Of a stretch of DNA of 64,000 bases, positions 10,766-23,500 are shown piece after piece; positions within the stretch are counted from its first letter, which is position 1, and every line of letters starts with the position of its first letter. Below the pieces are notes generated by a model. It did not search any database. It saw only the letters and a list, made by a program, of their open reading frames with translations, and was not told the origin of the DNA. The DNA lies in assembly GCF_014839835.1 (NCBI RefSeq), contig NC_071615.1, positions 18,051,001 to 18,115,000 of the forward strand, given 5' to 3'. The position numbers and the translations under genes are program-made. This DNA comes from Dryobates pubescens (lineage: Eukaryota; Chordata; Aves; Piciformes; Picidae).

Positions 10766-11336
10766 CTCCAGGGCCAAGCTGTGCAGGAGGGCACAGCAGC
10801 CAGTGTGCCATGGGCTGGCATGGGCCAAGCTGTACAGGAGGGCACAGCAGCCAGTGTGCCATGGGCTGGCATGGGCCAAGCTGTGCAGGAGGGCACAGCA
10901 GCCAGTGTGCCATGGGCTGGCATGGGCCAAGCTGTGCAGGAGGGCACAGCAGCCAGTGTGCCATGGGCTGGCATGGGCCAAGCTGTGCAGGAGGGCACAG
11001 CAGCCAGTGTGCCATGGGCTGGCATGGGCCAAGCTGTACAGGAGGGCACAGCAGCCAGTGTGCCATGGGCTGGCATGGGCCAAGCTGTGCAGGAGGGCAC
11101 AGCAGCCAGTGTGCCATGGGCTGGCATGGGCCAAGCTGTGCAGGAGGGCACAGCAGCCAGTGTGCCATGGGCTGGCATGGGCCAAGCTGTACAGGAGGGC
11201 ACAGCAGCCAGTGTGCCATGGGCTGGCATGGGCCAAGCTGTGCAGGAGGGCACAGCAGCCAGTGTGCCATGGGCTGGCATGGGCCAAGCTGTGCAGGAGG
11301 GCACAGCAGCCAGTGTGCCATGGGCTGGCATGGGGT
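10766..11336. repeat. 51-bp minisatellite A, 11 copies
   Basis: Unit gggccaagctgtgcaggagg, then gcacagcagccagtgtgcca, then tgggctggcat. It is nearly perfect; the main variant is gtgcagg versus gtacagg in units 2, 6 and 9. Because 51 is a multiple of 3 and no unit has a stop, open frames run through it on both strands. Confidence 0.95.
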
Positions 11337-11504
11337 GACTGTGTGCAGCCTGTTGCTGCTGTGGTCATTTGTTGTCTTTACCTCCTGCAAGCCCTCCTGC
11401 ACCTTCCTGCTGCTGCCCAGCCCAGGCAGAGCTGTGCAGGTTCTGCTGCATCCTGCCAGCTCTTCCCTTCCACACCAAACCCCACTCCTGGCAGTCCCAG
11501 CAGC

Positions 11505-12405
11505 CCCAGGGGGCTCTGAGGAGGTGCTGGGGAGCAGACCCTCCCTGCCAGCAGCTCCAGGGGGCTCTGAGGTGGTGCTGGGGAGCAAGCCCTCCCTGCC
11601 AGCAGCCCCAGGGGGCTCTGAGGTGGTGCTGGGGAGCAGACCCTCCCTGCCAGCAGCCCCAGGGGGCTCTGAGGTGGTGCTGGGGAGCAGACCCTCCCTG
11701 CCAGCAGCCCCAGGGGGCTCTGAGGTGGTGCTGGGGAGCAGACCCTCCCTGCCAGCAGCCCCAGGGGGCTCTGAGGTGGTGCTGGGGAGCAGACCCTCCC
11801 TGCCAGCAGCCCCAGGGGGCTCTGAGGTGGTGCTGGGGAGCAGACCCTCCCTGCCAGCAGGCCCAGGGGGCTCTGAGGTGGTGCTGGGGAGCAAGCCCTC
11901 CCTGCCAGCAGCTCCAGGGGGCTCTGAGGTGGTGCTGGGGAGCAGACCCTCCCTGCCAGCAGCTCCAGGGGGCTCTGAGGTGGTGCTGGGGAGCAGACCC
12001 TCCCTGCCAGCAGCTCCAGGGGGCTCTGAGGTGGTGCTGGGGAGCAGACCCTCCCTGCCAGCAGCTCCAGGGGGCTCTGAGGTGGTGCTGGGGAGCAGAC
12101 CCTCCCTGCCAGCAGCCCCAGGGGGCTCTGAGGTGGTGCTGGGGAGCAAGCCCTCCCTGCCAGCAGCCCCAGGGGGCTCTGAGGTGGTGCTGGGGAGCAG
12201 ACCCTCCCTGCCAGCAGCCCCAGGGGGCTCTGAGGTGGTGCTGGGGAGCAGACCCTCCCTGCCAGCAGCTCCAGGGGGCTCTGAGGTGGTGCTGGGGAGC
12301 AGACCCTCCCTGCCAGCAGCCCCAGGGGGCTCTGAGGTGGTGCTGGGGAGCAAGCCCTCCCTGCCAGCAGCTCCAGGGGGCTCTGAGGTGCTCCTGGGGA
12401 GCTGT
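11505..12405. repeat. 51-bp minisatellite B, ~17 copies
   Basis: Unit ccagcagccccagggggctc, then tgaggtggtgctggggagca, then gaccctccctg. Variants alternate cccc/ctcc and agacc/aagcc. It also yields stop-free frames on both strands and ends next to a plus-strand AATAAA at 12419. It is unrelated in sequence to array A despite the equal unit length. Confidence 0.95.
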
Positions 12406-12424
12406 TTACCTGCTGACTAATAAA

Positions 12425-13184
12425 AACCACACAGCAGTAAGATCCAGGGAAAGTCTTAGTAAGGTGATGAGCACCCTTCTGAACAACAACATTAGGCCGA
12501 GGTGGGGGTGAGGGGGTGGAGGGGAAACCAAATCACCCCCCCTCCAAAAGTGGAAGAGGAAAGGCTGAGTCAGTCACACAGGAACATAACAAAACAACCC
12601 CAAAATAATGGCCCAGGCCCTGCCAGTGGCAGCAGGGGGAGGGCAGCAGCAGCCCTCCCCATCCACCTTCCTTCCCCTTCTGTGCAATTCTGTGGCTCAC
12701 TGTAGTGCAAATCGCTCTGCATTGGTCTCAGGGCAGCCAGCCCCCGGGGGGGCTGCCCCAGGTGACACAGGACAGACAAGACTCAACATGGATTGAGAGC
12801 AGATGAACAAAGACAGACACTTCCCCCAGCCTCCCCCACCCAGGGCAGCCCAGCCCCTGGGAAGCACCAAGAAGGAAAGGATCCCAGCTGCTGCCTCCAG
12901 CCTGGCATGGGCACTGCCATGCTGTGCCCAGCGGTGCCACCAAGGGCAAGCCCCTGGCCTTGGCTCCAGTGTGGTGTGGAGGGGCTGGGGACAAGGAGTG
13001 GGGTGGGGGGAGACACAGATGAGATGGGGGTGGGCTGTGAGGGGAGAGCACAGCAGGACATGGGCCCAGGGAGAGCACCTCTGGCTTCCAGAGCTGCTCC
13101 AGCTGCTGGCACAGCTGGCTGAGGGGCAGAGCTGCTGGGGAGTGGTGAGGCCAGCAGCAGCCCCAGGCTGCCTCTCACATCTCT
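12425..13184. other. Intergenic, nothing recognised
   Basis: Mixed-composition unique sequence. No exon, RNA gene or transposon signature was seen on either strand. Confidence 0.45.
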
Positions 13185-13625
13185 CACCCCTCCCACCAGC
13201 GGTCCCAGGCCCCCTGCAGCACCTCCTGCCCATCCCACTGTGCCTGTCAGTGGCCTCAAGCCCCCTCTGATACCTCCCACCCCTCCCACCAGCGGTCCCA
13301 GGCCCCCTGCAGCACCTCCTGCCCACCCCACTGTGCCTGTCAGTAGCCTCAAGCCCCCTCTGATACCTCCCACCCCTCCCACCAGTGGTCCCAGGCACCC
13401 TGCAGCACCTCTCACCCCTCCCACTGCACCCATCTGTGACCTCAAGCCCCCTCTGATACTTCTCACCCAGTGGTCCCAAGCCCCCTGCAGCACCTCTTAC
13501 CCATCCCAGCAGTGGTCCCAAGCCCCCTGCAGCACCTCCTACCCATCCCACTGGTGGTCCCAAGCCCCCTGCAGCACCTCCTACCCATCCCACTGGTGGT
13601 CCCAAGCCCCCTGCAGCAGCTCTTC
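13185..13625. repeat. Compound minisatellite (45-bp and ~123-bp periods)
   Basis: Repeated phrase ggtcccaggccccctgcagc or ggtcccaagccccctgcagc. The left half has a ~123-bp higher-order period (with gtgcctgtcag-ggcctcaagc). The right half (about 13480-13620) has a simple 45-bp unit. Confidence 0.8.
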
Positions 13626-14370
13626 CCCCTGCCACTGTTCCCAGCAGTGTCCCCAGCCCCCCTGCCCCGCTCCCTGCCGGTGCCAGCAGCCTCCCCCTCC
13701 CGGTGCCCCTCCCCCCGCCTCTGGCGGTGCCCATCACGTGCTGTGCCAGGGGCTGAGCCCTGGGCACCTCTCCATGAGCAGGTCCCTCCCCTCAGGCGGT
13801 GCCAGCTGCCTCTGCCCCGCTGGGGCCGCTGCCAGCTCCGGGGCGGGCAGGCAGAGGGAGCGGAGCGCTGGGGGAGGTTAAAGGGGCCGGAGCCTCCTCC
13901 CTGCCACGCTGGGGCCAGGAGGGAGGCTTCCTTGGCCCCTCCAGCCAGACACAGCCCCCAGCAAAGGCTCTGGAGCTCAGCCCCCTGCTGAAGCACGAGG
14001 AACCACCTTAGCAGACAAACACAGGGACGAAGACCATGCAGCAGTGTCCCTAAAGGTGCAGGGATGAGGGGCACGGCGCTCCCCCTCTGCCCACCCCCAT
14101 CCAGGCTTCTTCCCTTCTTTTTTGTTTTTGGGCCTGTTGGTGGGGTGTGTTTTTTTTGCTGTGTGGGGGGGATGAAGGCTGGAGAGCAGAGGTGTCAGAG
14201 AGGGGCAGGCAGCAGGCTGGAGGCCATCCTCTCTGCCCTCCCTGCGGAGCAGTTCCTTACGCTTCTACATGACCGAAGACACGCCGATAGATAAATTACT
14301 GTCCCTAGGTATACTATGTATAGGTGGCAGGGCCAGTCTGTGCTGAAGGGCCTCCAGCTGGGGCTCCTGC
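13626..14370 (-). other. ABCA3: Probable ABCA3 3' UTR and flank
   Basis: Sequence directly downstream of the ABCA3 stop on the minus strand. No AATAAA or ATTAAA was found here, so the 3' end cannot be placed. An A/T-homopolymer-rich patch is seen at about 14110-14155. Confidence 0.35.
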
Positions 14371-14502
14371 TCACTTCCCCCTGTCCTCTGTGTAGTGCTG
14401 GAAGCGAGTGAAGCTCATGAAGACCTGCTCCAGGGAGATCTGGCTCACCGAGTAGTCTTCCAAGCGGTACTTCTCTTTGGCTTTCTCCAGGGCCCCGAAG
14501 AC
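14371..14502 (-). CDS. ABCA3: ABCA3 last coding exon (visible exon 29)
   Basis: Acceptor CCCCTGCAG|GTCTTC. Encodes [17 protein letters not shown] and [14 protein letters not shown] and ends RGK-TGA at 14373-14371. Matches the human C-terminus except the last few residues. Confidence 0.95.
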   Translation of the reverse strand, partial: VFGALEKAKEKYRLEDYSVSQISLEQVFMSFTRFQHYTEDRGK

Positions 14503-17500
14503 CTGCAGGGGATGGGATGGGATGGGCTGGGATGAGCTGGGGGTGCTGGCTGCTGCAGGGGGGCAGAGCAGAGGGAGCTCCAGGGAGGGCAGGGTAGGGC
14601 AGGGAGAAGCCTTCATGGGCAGGAGGGTGAGGAGAAGCCAGGGGCTGGGCTGGCAACAGAGAACCTGAGGCCTTTTGTGTAGAGAGAGGATTTGCACCTG
14701 GATCTAGACAGGACAGAAAGAGGCTTTGCACCTGGATCTAGACAGGAGAGAGAGAGGCTTTGCATCTGGATCTAGACAGGAGAGAGAGAGGCTTTGCACC
14801 TGGATCTAGACAGGACAGAGAGAGGCTTTGCACCTGGATCTAGACAGGACAGAGAGAGGCTTTGCACCTGGATCTAGACAGGAGAGAGAGAGGCTTTGCA
14901 TCTGGATCTAGACAGGACAGAGAGAGGCTTTGCACCTGGATCTAGACAGGACAGAGAGAGGCTTTGCATCTGGATCTAGACAGGAGAGAGAGAGGCTTTG
15001 CACCTGGATCTAGACAGGAGAGAGAGAGGCTTTGCACCTGGATCTAGACAGGAGAGAGAGAGGCTTTGCACCTGGATCTAGACAGGAGAGAGAGAGGCTT
15101 TGCACCTGGATCTAGATAGGATATATAGAGAGGTTTTACATCTAGATCTAGGTAGGCTAGAGAGAGGTTTTGCATATGGATCTAGATTGGGGAGAGAGAG
15201 GTTCTACATCCAGATAGAGCCAGGATAGAGAGAGGTTTTGCACCTAGATCTAGAGAGGATCTATAGAGAGGTTTTACATCTAGATCTAGCTGTGCTGCAT
15301 ACCATAGCTATGTGATATACACATGTTTATGTATGTAACATGTGTGTCTGGGCACTTCCAAAGCCATACATCTGTGTTTTATGGAGAGGTGTATGCCCAG
15401 GCTGGGATCCCAGCCCCAGCCTTGCCCTCAACACATCATATACATGTTGGATATATTTAACTGTATTGGAAAACCTTCTCCCTGTGCAGACCTCTCCAGA
15501 TGCTGTGCATAGCCATCTGCACATAGGTGGTGGGGTGAAGTTTCCCCTCAGCACCACACAGTCTACAGAGAGTGTTTATCTGTAGTTCTATGAGAGAGAG
15601 AGACTTTTTGTGTCACCTCTACACTGTGCCCTCTCTATAGAGTAGGAATAGAATAGAATAGAATAGAATAGAATAGAATAGAATAGAATTAACCAGGTTG
15701 GAAAAGACCTTTGAGCTCATCCAGTCCAACCTCTCCCCCAGCACCATCTGATCAACCAAACCATGGCACCAAGGGCCTCAGCTAGGCTCTTCCTAAACAC
15801 CTCCAGGGATGGGGACTCCACCACCTCCCTGGGCAGCACAGCCCAGTGGCCAATCTCTCTTGCTGGGAAGAACTTTCTCCTCCCCTCCAGCCTAAATCTC
15901 TCCTGGCACAGCCTGAGACTGTGTCCTCTTGTTCTGCTGCTGGGTGCTTGAGAGAAGAGCCCAGCCCCCACCTGGCTCCAACCTCCCTGCAGGGAGTTGC
16001 AGAGAGCAAGAAGGTCTCCCCTGAGCCTCCTCTTCTGCAGGCTAAGCAACCCCAGCTCCCTCAGCCTCTCCTCCCAGGGCTGTGCCCCAGACCCCTCCCC
16101 AGCTTTGTTGCCCTTCTCTGGACACCTTCAAGTCTCTCAATGTCCTTCTTGAGCTGAGGAGCCCAGAGCTGGACACAGGACTCAAGGTGTGGCCTGAGCA
16201 GTGCTGAGCACAGGGCACAAGGACTTCCCTGCTCCTGCTGGCCACACTCTTCCTGATGCAGGCCAGGATGCCCTTGGCCTTCCTGGGCACACTGCTGGCT
16301 CTTGTTCAGCTGCTGTCACCCACCACCCCCAGGTCCCTCTCTGCCTGGCTGCTCTCAGCCACTCTGACCCCAGCCTGTAGCACTGCATGGAGTTGGTTTG
16401 GCCAAAGTGCACTTGTTGAATGCCATCCTGTTGGCCTCTGCCCATCTGCCCATCCTGGCAAGGTCCCTCTGCAGAGCTCTCCTACCCTCTAACAGATCAA
16501 CTCCTGCCCCCAGCTTGCTGTCCTCTGCAAACTCACTGCTGATGGACTCAATGCCCTCATCCAGATCATCAATGAAGATGTTAAAGAGCACAGGGCCCAG
16601 CACTGATCCCTGGGGCACACCACTGGTGCCTGGCTGCCAGCTGGCTGTGGCACCATTCACCACCACTCTCTGGGCTCAGCCTCCAGCCAGTTCCTCACCC
16701 AGCTCAGAGAGCTGCTGGCCAAGCCAGGGGCTGACAGCTTGGCCAGGGGTTTGCTGTGGGGGATGGTGGCAAAGGCCTTGCTGAATTCCACAGACAGTAT
16801 CTGCAGAGACTCTATGCTGGATGCATGCCTGCACAGACACTCTAAATCATATATAGTGTCTACAGAGATTCTGTGCAGCATTTACAGTCTAGAGGGACAG
16901 ACTCCACACAGTGTCTACAAAGGTTCTGTATACAATATACAAAGCCTATATGGACTCTATATGCCATACACAGCCTATATGGACACTTCATATATTAGGT
17001 AGTGTCTAGAGAGCCTATATGCTATATCCAGTCTACACAGACACCTATATACTATAGACAGTGTCTACAGAGCCTATATGGTATATGCAGTCTCTATAGA
17101 CACCTATATACTATAGACAGTGTCTACAGAGCCTATATGGTATATGCAGTCTCTATAGACACCTATATACTATAGACAGTGTCTACAGAGCCTATATGGT
17201 ATATGCAGTCTCTATAGACACCTATATACTATAGACAGTGTCTACAGAGCCTATATGGTATATGCAGTCTCTATAGACACCTATATACTATAGACAGTGT
17301 CTACAGAGCCTATATGGTATCTACAGTCTCTATAGACACCTATATACTATAGACAGTGTCTACAGAGCCTATATGGTATATGCAGTCTCTATAGACACCT
17401 ATATACTATAGACAGTGTCTACAGAGCCTATATGGTATATGCAGTCTCTATAGACACCTATATACTATAGACAGTGTCTACAGAGCCTATATGGTATATG

Positions 17501-20500
17501 CAGTCTCTATAGACACCTATATACTATAGACAGTGTCTACAGAGCCTATATGGTATCTACAGTCTCTATAGACACCTATATACTATAGACAGTGTCTACA
17601 GAGCCTATATGGTATCTACAGTCTCTACAGACACCTATATACTATAGACAGTGTCTACAGAGCCTATATGGTATATGCAGTCTCTATGGACACCTATATA
17701 CTATAGACAGTGTCTACAGAGCCTATATGGTATATGCAGTCTCTATGGACACCTATATACTATAGACAGTGTCTACAGAGCCTATATGGTATATGCAGTC
17801 TCTATAGACACCTATATACTATAGACAGTGTCTACAGAGCCTATATGGTATCTACAGTCTCTACAGACACCTATATACTATAGACAGTGTCTACAGAGCC
17901 TATATGGTATATGCAGTCTCTATAGACACCTATATACTATAGACAGTGTCTACAGAGCCTATATGGTATATGCAGTCTCTACAGACACCTATGTACTATA
18001 GACAGTGTCTACAGAGCCTATATGGTATCTACAGTTTCTATAGACACCTATATACTATAGACAGTGTCTACAGAGCCTATATGGTATATGCAGTCTCTAT
18101 AGACACCTATATACTATAGACAGTGTCTACAGAGCCTATATGGTATCTACAGTCTCTACAGACACCTATATACTATAGACAGTGTCTACAGAGCCTATAT
18201 GGTATCTGCAGTCTCTACAGACACCTATGTACTATAGACAGTGTCTACAGAGCCTATATGGTATCTACAGTTTCTATAGACACCTATATACTATAGACAG
18301 TGTCTACAGAGCCTATATGGTATATGCAGTCTCTACAGACACCTATATACTATAGACAGTGTCTACAGAGCCTATATGGTATATGCAGTCTCTATAGACA
18401 CCTATATACTATAGACAGTGTCTACAGAGCCTATATGGTATATGCAGTCTCTATAGACACCTATATACTATAGACAGTGTCTACAGAGTCTTTTCCAACC
18501 CAAGCAATTCTATGATTCTAATCATCTGGATTTGGGTCAGAGAGTGGCTCTGGAAGAAGAGGAAGAGGAAGATGAAAGCAAAGCATCCACAGCAGGGCCA
18601 GGGGCAGGAATGGGGCTGCCCCTCCAACCTCTGCCCACACAAGGGTGGGACATGCTCCAACACCCCCTTACCTGTGCCCAGCTGAGGTTCTTGTTGGTCA
18701 AGTGATAATGCACCATGCCCTGGTGCTCGTGTTTCAGGACACTGCCTGGGAGAGACCAGCAAGGAGAGCATCTGAGTTAGGAGACTGGGTGTAGCCCACA
18801 GCCAGCATCCTGCCCTCCCCACCCTGCTCCAGCAGCTCAGGCATGGTACCTGGGAAAGTCTTCTCCACAAAGGCCTTGAAGGCCTGCAGCTCGCCCTCCT
18901 CCTCGCTCCGTGTCTTGGCCAGCAAGGTGTAGCCACTGCCAAACTTGCTTTTGAGGTGCTGGGGGCTGCCCAGGCACTTGAACTGCCCATTCACCATGAT
19001 GGCCAGCCTTGTGCACAGGGCCTCACACTCCTCCATGCTGCAGGACAGGACAGGACTTGGTTAGCAGGCCAGGAGCACCAAGGCACAGCAGTAGGAGCTG
19101 CTGGGAAAGGGTTGGAGGTGGATTCCCTCCTCTCTGCGGCTTTTGAGAGAGGGACTTTTGGGTCAAGCCAGCTGCAGTGGGCTGTGGGACAGGACAGGAC
19201 TTGGTTATCAGGGCAGGAGCACCAAGACACAGCAGTAGGACCTGCTGGGAAAGGATTGGAGGTGGATTCCCTCCTCTCTGCAGCTTTTGGGAGAGGGATT
19301 TTTGGGTCAAGCCCGCTGCAGTGGGCTGCAGGACAGGAGAGGACTTGGTTAGCAGGCCAGGAACACCAAGGCACAGCAGTAGGAGCTGCTGGGAAAGGAT
19401 TGGAGGTGGATTCCCTCCTCTCTGCAGCTTTGAGAGAGGGACTTTTGGGTCAAGCCCGCTGCTGTGGGCTGCAGGACAGGAGAGGACTTGGTTAGCAGGG
19501 CAGGAGCATGAAGGCACAGCAGTAGGAGCTGCTGGGAAAGGGTTGGAGGTGGATTCCCTCCTCTCTGTGGCTTTTGGGAGAGGGACTTTCGGGTGAAGCC
19601 AGCTGCAGTGGGCTGCAGGACAGGAGAGGACTTGGTTAGCAGGGCAGGAGCATGAAGGCACAGCAGTAGGAGCTGCTGGGAAAGGATTGGAGGTGAATTC
19701 CCTCCTCTCTGTGGCTCTTGGGAGAGGGATGTTTGGGTCAAGCCAGCTGCAGTGGGCTGTGGGACAGGAGAGGACTTGGTTAGCAGGGCAGGAGCACCAA
19801 GGCACAGCAGTAGGAGCTGCTGGGAAAGGATTGGAGGTGGATTCCCTCCTCTCTGCAGCTTTTGGGAGAGGGACTTTAGGGTCAAGCCAGCTGCAGTGGG
19901 ATGCAGGACAGGACAGGACTTGGTTAGCAGGCCAGGAGCACCAAGACACAGCAGTAGGAGCTGCTGGGAAAGGGCTGGAGGTGGATTCCCTCCTCTCTGT
20001 GGCTTTTGGGAGAGGGACTTTCGGGTGAAGCCAGCTGCAGTGGGCTGCAGGAGTGCCCACTCACCACTTTCTGGAGGTGGGTCCTACCCAACGGACCTCC
20101 ACACCCCTGCACCCACCCCCAGGGGGTCACCTGTGGGAGGTGAAGATGATGGACTTGCCGCACTCGCGCGTCCGCGTCACCGCGTCCCAGAGCAAGCGCC
20201 GGGCCACGGGGTCCATGCCTGTGGAGGGCTCATCCAGGAAGATCACAGGGGGACCACCGATGAGGGCAATGCCAGCACTCAGCTTCCGCTTGTTCCCCCC
20301 GCTGCAGGACGCAGGGACGCAGGCAGAGACCCAGCGGAAGAAGAGAGAAAGAGACCCTGGTAAGGAGATGGCACGGCTGGAGAGGGGCCAGAGGAGACCA
20401 TCAGAGGGCTGCAGAACCTCCCCTCTGAGGACAGGCTGGGAGAGTTGGGGCTGTGCAGCCTGGAGAAGAGAAGCCTGCAGGCAGACCTCAGAGCAGCCTC

Positions 20501-23500
20501 CCAGTACCTGAAGGGCTCCAGGAATGCTGGGGAGGGACTCTGGACAAGGGCTGGGAGTGCCAGGCCCAGGGCCAATGGCTTTGAGCTGGGAGAGAGGAGA
20601 CTGAGAGTGGAGAGGAGGAAGAAATTCCTTGCAGTGAGGCTGGGGAGACTCTGGCACAGGCTGCCCAGGGAGGCTGTGGCTGCCTCCTGCCTGGAGGTGC
20701 TGAAGGCCAGGCTGGATGAGGCCTTGAGCAGCCTGGGCTGGTGGAAGGTGTCCCTGCCCATGGTGGGGGAGGCTGGAGCAGATGGTCTTGAAGGTCCTTC
20801 CAACCCAACCCAACCCCTTCCATAGGGGGGAGCCCCAGGCAGGGGGAGCCCCAGGCAGGGGGAGCCGAGGGGGGGAGGTGCCTGCATCTCCGCTGCCTCA
20901 CCTGTAGGTCCTGACCAGCTTGTCGGCGTGGGGCTCCAGCAGCAGCCCCCGCAGCATGTTCTCCACGCAGCTGCCGCTGTAGCGCTCGGGGATGCCGCGC
21001 AGCCGCGCGTACATGGCCAGGGTCTCGCGGCCGGTCATGTGCTCCAGCAGGGCGTCGAACTGCGGGCAGTACCCGATCCGCTGCTGCACCTGCCGCGACA
21101 GCCGGGCAGCGGCATCAGCCCCAGGGCCAGCAGCCGCTCCGCGGGCATCGGCCGCCCCGCGGGCATCGGCCGCCCCAGGGGCATCGGCAGCCCCGCGGGC
21201 ATCGGCAACCCCACGGGCATCGGCAGCCCCCCGGGCATCGGCAGCCCCGCGGGCATCGGCAACCCCCCGGGCATCGGCAACCCCCCGGGCATCGGCAGCC
21301 CCGCGGGCATCGGCAGCCCCGCGGGCATCGGCAACCCCCCGGGCATCGGCAACCCCCCGGGCATCGGCAGCCCCGCGGGCATCGGCCGCCCCAGGGGCAT
21401 CGGCAGCCCCAGGGGCATCGGCAGCCCCGTGGGCATCGGCAACCCCGCGGGCATCGGCAGCCCCCCGGGCATCGGCAACCCCACGGGCATCGGCAACCCC
21501 ACGGGCATCGGCTGCCCCGCGGGCATCGGCAGCCCCCCGGGCATCGGCAGCCCCACGGGCATCGGCAACCCCCCGGGCATCAGCAGCCCCCCAGGCATCG
21601 GCAGCCCCCCGGGCATCGGCAGCCCCCCGGGCATCGGCAGCCCCGCGGGCATGGCAGCCCCGCGGGCATCGGCAACCCCGCGGGCATCGGCAACCCCGCG
21701 GGCATCGGCAGCCCCCCGGTCATCGGCAGCCCCAGGGGCATCGGCAGCCCCACGGGCATCGGCAGCCCCAGGGGCATCAGCTGCCCCATGGGCATTGGGT
21801 GCCCCATGGGCATCAGCTTGCATGCAGCTCCCCGCAGCACCTTGCCAAGCCAGCTGCTGCCGCGGAGCTTGCAGGGGTTTGGCTGCACCTCCAGAGGTGG
21901 TGGAGGAGGGAGAGTGGCAGAGGAGGGAGAGGGGGAGAGGAGGGAGAGTGGCAGAGGAGGGAGAGGGGGAGAGGCAGGGAGAGGGGTGGAGGAGGGAGCC
22001 GGGTAGAGTGAGAGCGGTAGGGGCAGTGATCCCTGCTGCCCTCTTGCTTTCCCACAGTTTGTGGGCAGTTCCCAGCACAGAGACCTCTAGCAGGGGGCTC
22101 AGAGGGTTTGACCTGCTGGTTTCGGTGCCCACCACCCAGCGGTGCTCACTCCCTCTCAGCTTTCCAGCTGGGGAGCTAACCCCTTGGATGAAGTCTGCCA
22201 CCCTCCCAAGCGCTGGCTTCCATCTCTTTCACATCTCTCATCCCACCGGAGAGGGGACTGCTTCCACGTGCCCAGGCAGCAGGCAGCTGGGCCACACAAG
22301 GACCCAACACCCCTGAGACACCACCTCCAGCCCTGGCAACTGCAACTGTGTGCTCCTCAGAGGCAGCTGCAGGGTGGGCCAGGCCGGCTGGACACAGGAG
22401 CCTTTGTACCGGCACCCTCAGGCCCTGCAGCCCCGGGTACCTTCTTGATGTTGGCCAGAATGCTGTGGCCGTCCACAAAGGCGTCCCCCGAGGTGATGCT
22501 CTCGTCCCCAGTCAGCATCTTGAAGGTGGTGGTCTTTCCTGCTCCGTTGAAGCCAAGAAGGCCAAAGCATTCCCCTTTGCTCACTGCCAAGGAGATCCTG
22601 TCCACTGCCAGCAGGGACTCCCTGCTGTCGTACACCTGGTGGAGACACCGCGCAGACCGTGCTGCTCACCGCCCAAAGAGGCCAGGAGGCTCTGCCAGCC
22701 CTGGGGGGACCCCAGCTGAGCTGGCACAGCAGGGTGCTGAGGATGGGCCACGCTCTCCTCACCTTGGTGAGCTCCTTGATGACCAGAGGGCTGCTGAGAG
22801 AGGACAGCAGCTCCGGCGGGGACTCCAGAACCTTCTTCCTCTCGTCTGCCACGTCCCGGTCCTCTGGCAGCGCAGACACCCTGTTCAGCAGGGCCACCTA
22901 AACACAGGGCACAAACAGCACTCTGCCACCTTGCTGCTGTGGCACAAATGACTTCCCCCAGCACCCCCAACCCGGGCAGGATCCATCCCTTTCACCAGTC
23001 ACCCCTGGGAACAAGCCTTTGCTGCTCCATGGGCTCAGCTGCAGCCTGCCTGGGGTGCGGATGGCATGGAGCTGATGCAGGGGCACTGGCCCAGCACTGG
23101 GACCTATTCTCCTCTCTTGTCTCCTGCTAGCAGCTCTCACTCCCACCATGGTCTGCAAGGGCAGAACTAGCTCTTGCCAGAGGCTCTGATGCTGCTGAAA
23201 GGCCACCTTGCCAAATTTGCCAGCAAAATATATCACAGGCTCAGAGGATGTCAGGGGCTGGAAGGGACCCCCAAAGATCATGGAGTCCAACTCCCCCTGC
23301 CAGAGCAGGAGCAGAGAATCTAGAGCAGGACCATTTGGAAACTGCACACAAAACCTTCCAGCTGCCAGAGAGTCAAAGTCCCCTGGAATCTGAATCATAG
23401 ACTCACAGAGCTGGCAGGGTTGGAAGGGAGCTCAAGGCTCAGCCAGTTCCAACCCCCCTGCCATGGCCAGGGACACCTCACACTGCAGCAGGTTGCTCAC

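Noticed and set aside
10143-12353. 736-residue open frame on the minus strand, and 561- and 380-residue frames on the plus strand
   Set aside because: All run through 51-bp arrays. A unit divisible by 3 without stops leaves several frames open on both strands at once. No start context, splice site or domain supports coding.
16355-16881. Reverse-transcriptase frame as a host or retroviral gene
   Set aside because: The [20 protein letters not shown] block and the 3' tail identify a truncated CR1 LINE, with a degraded catalytic box.
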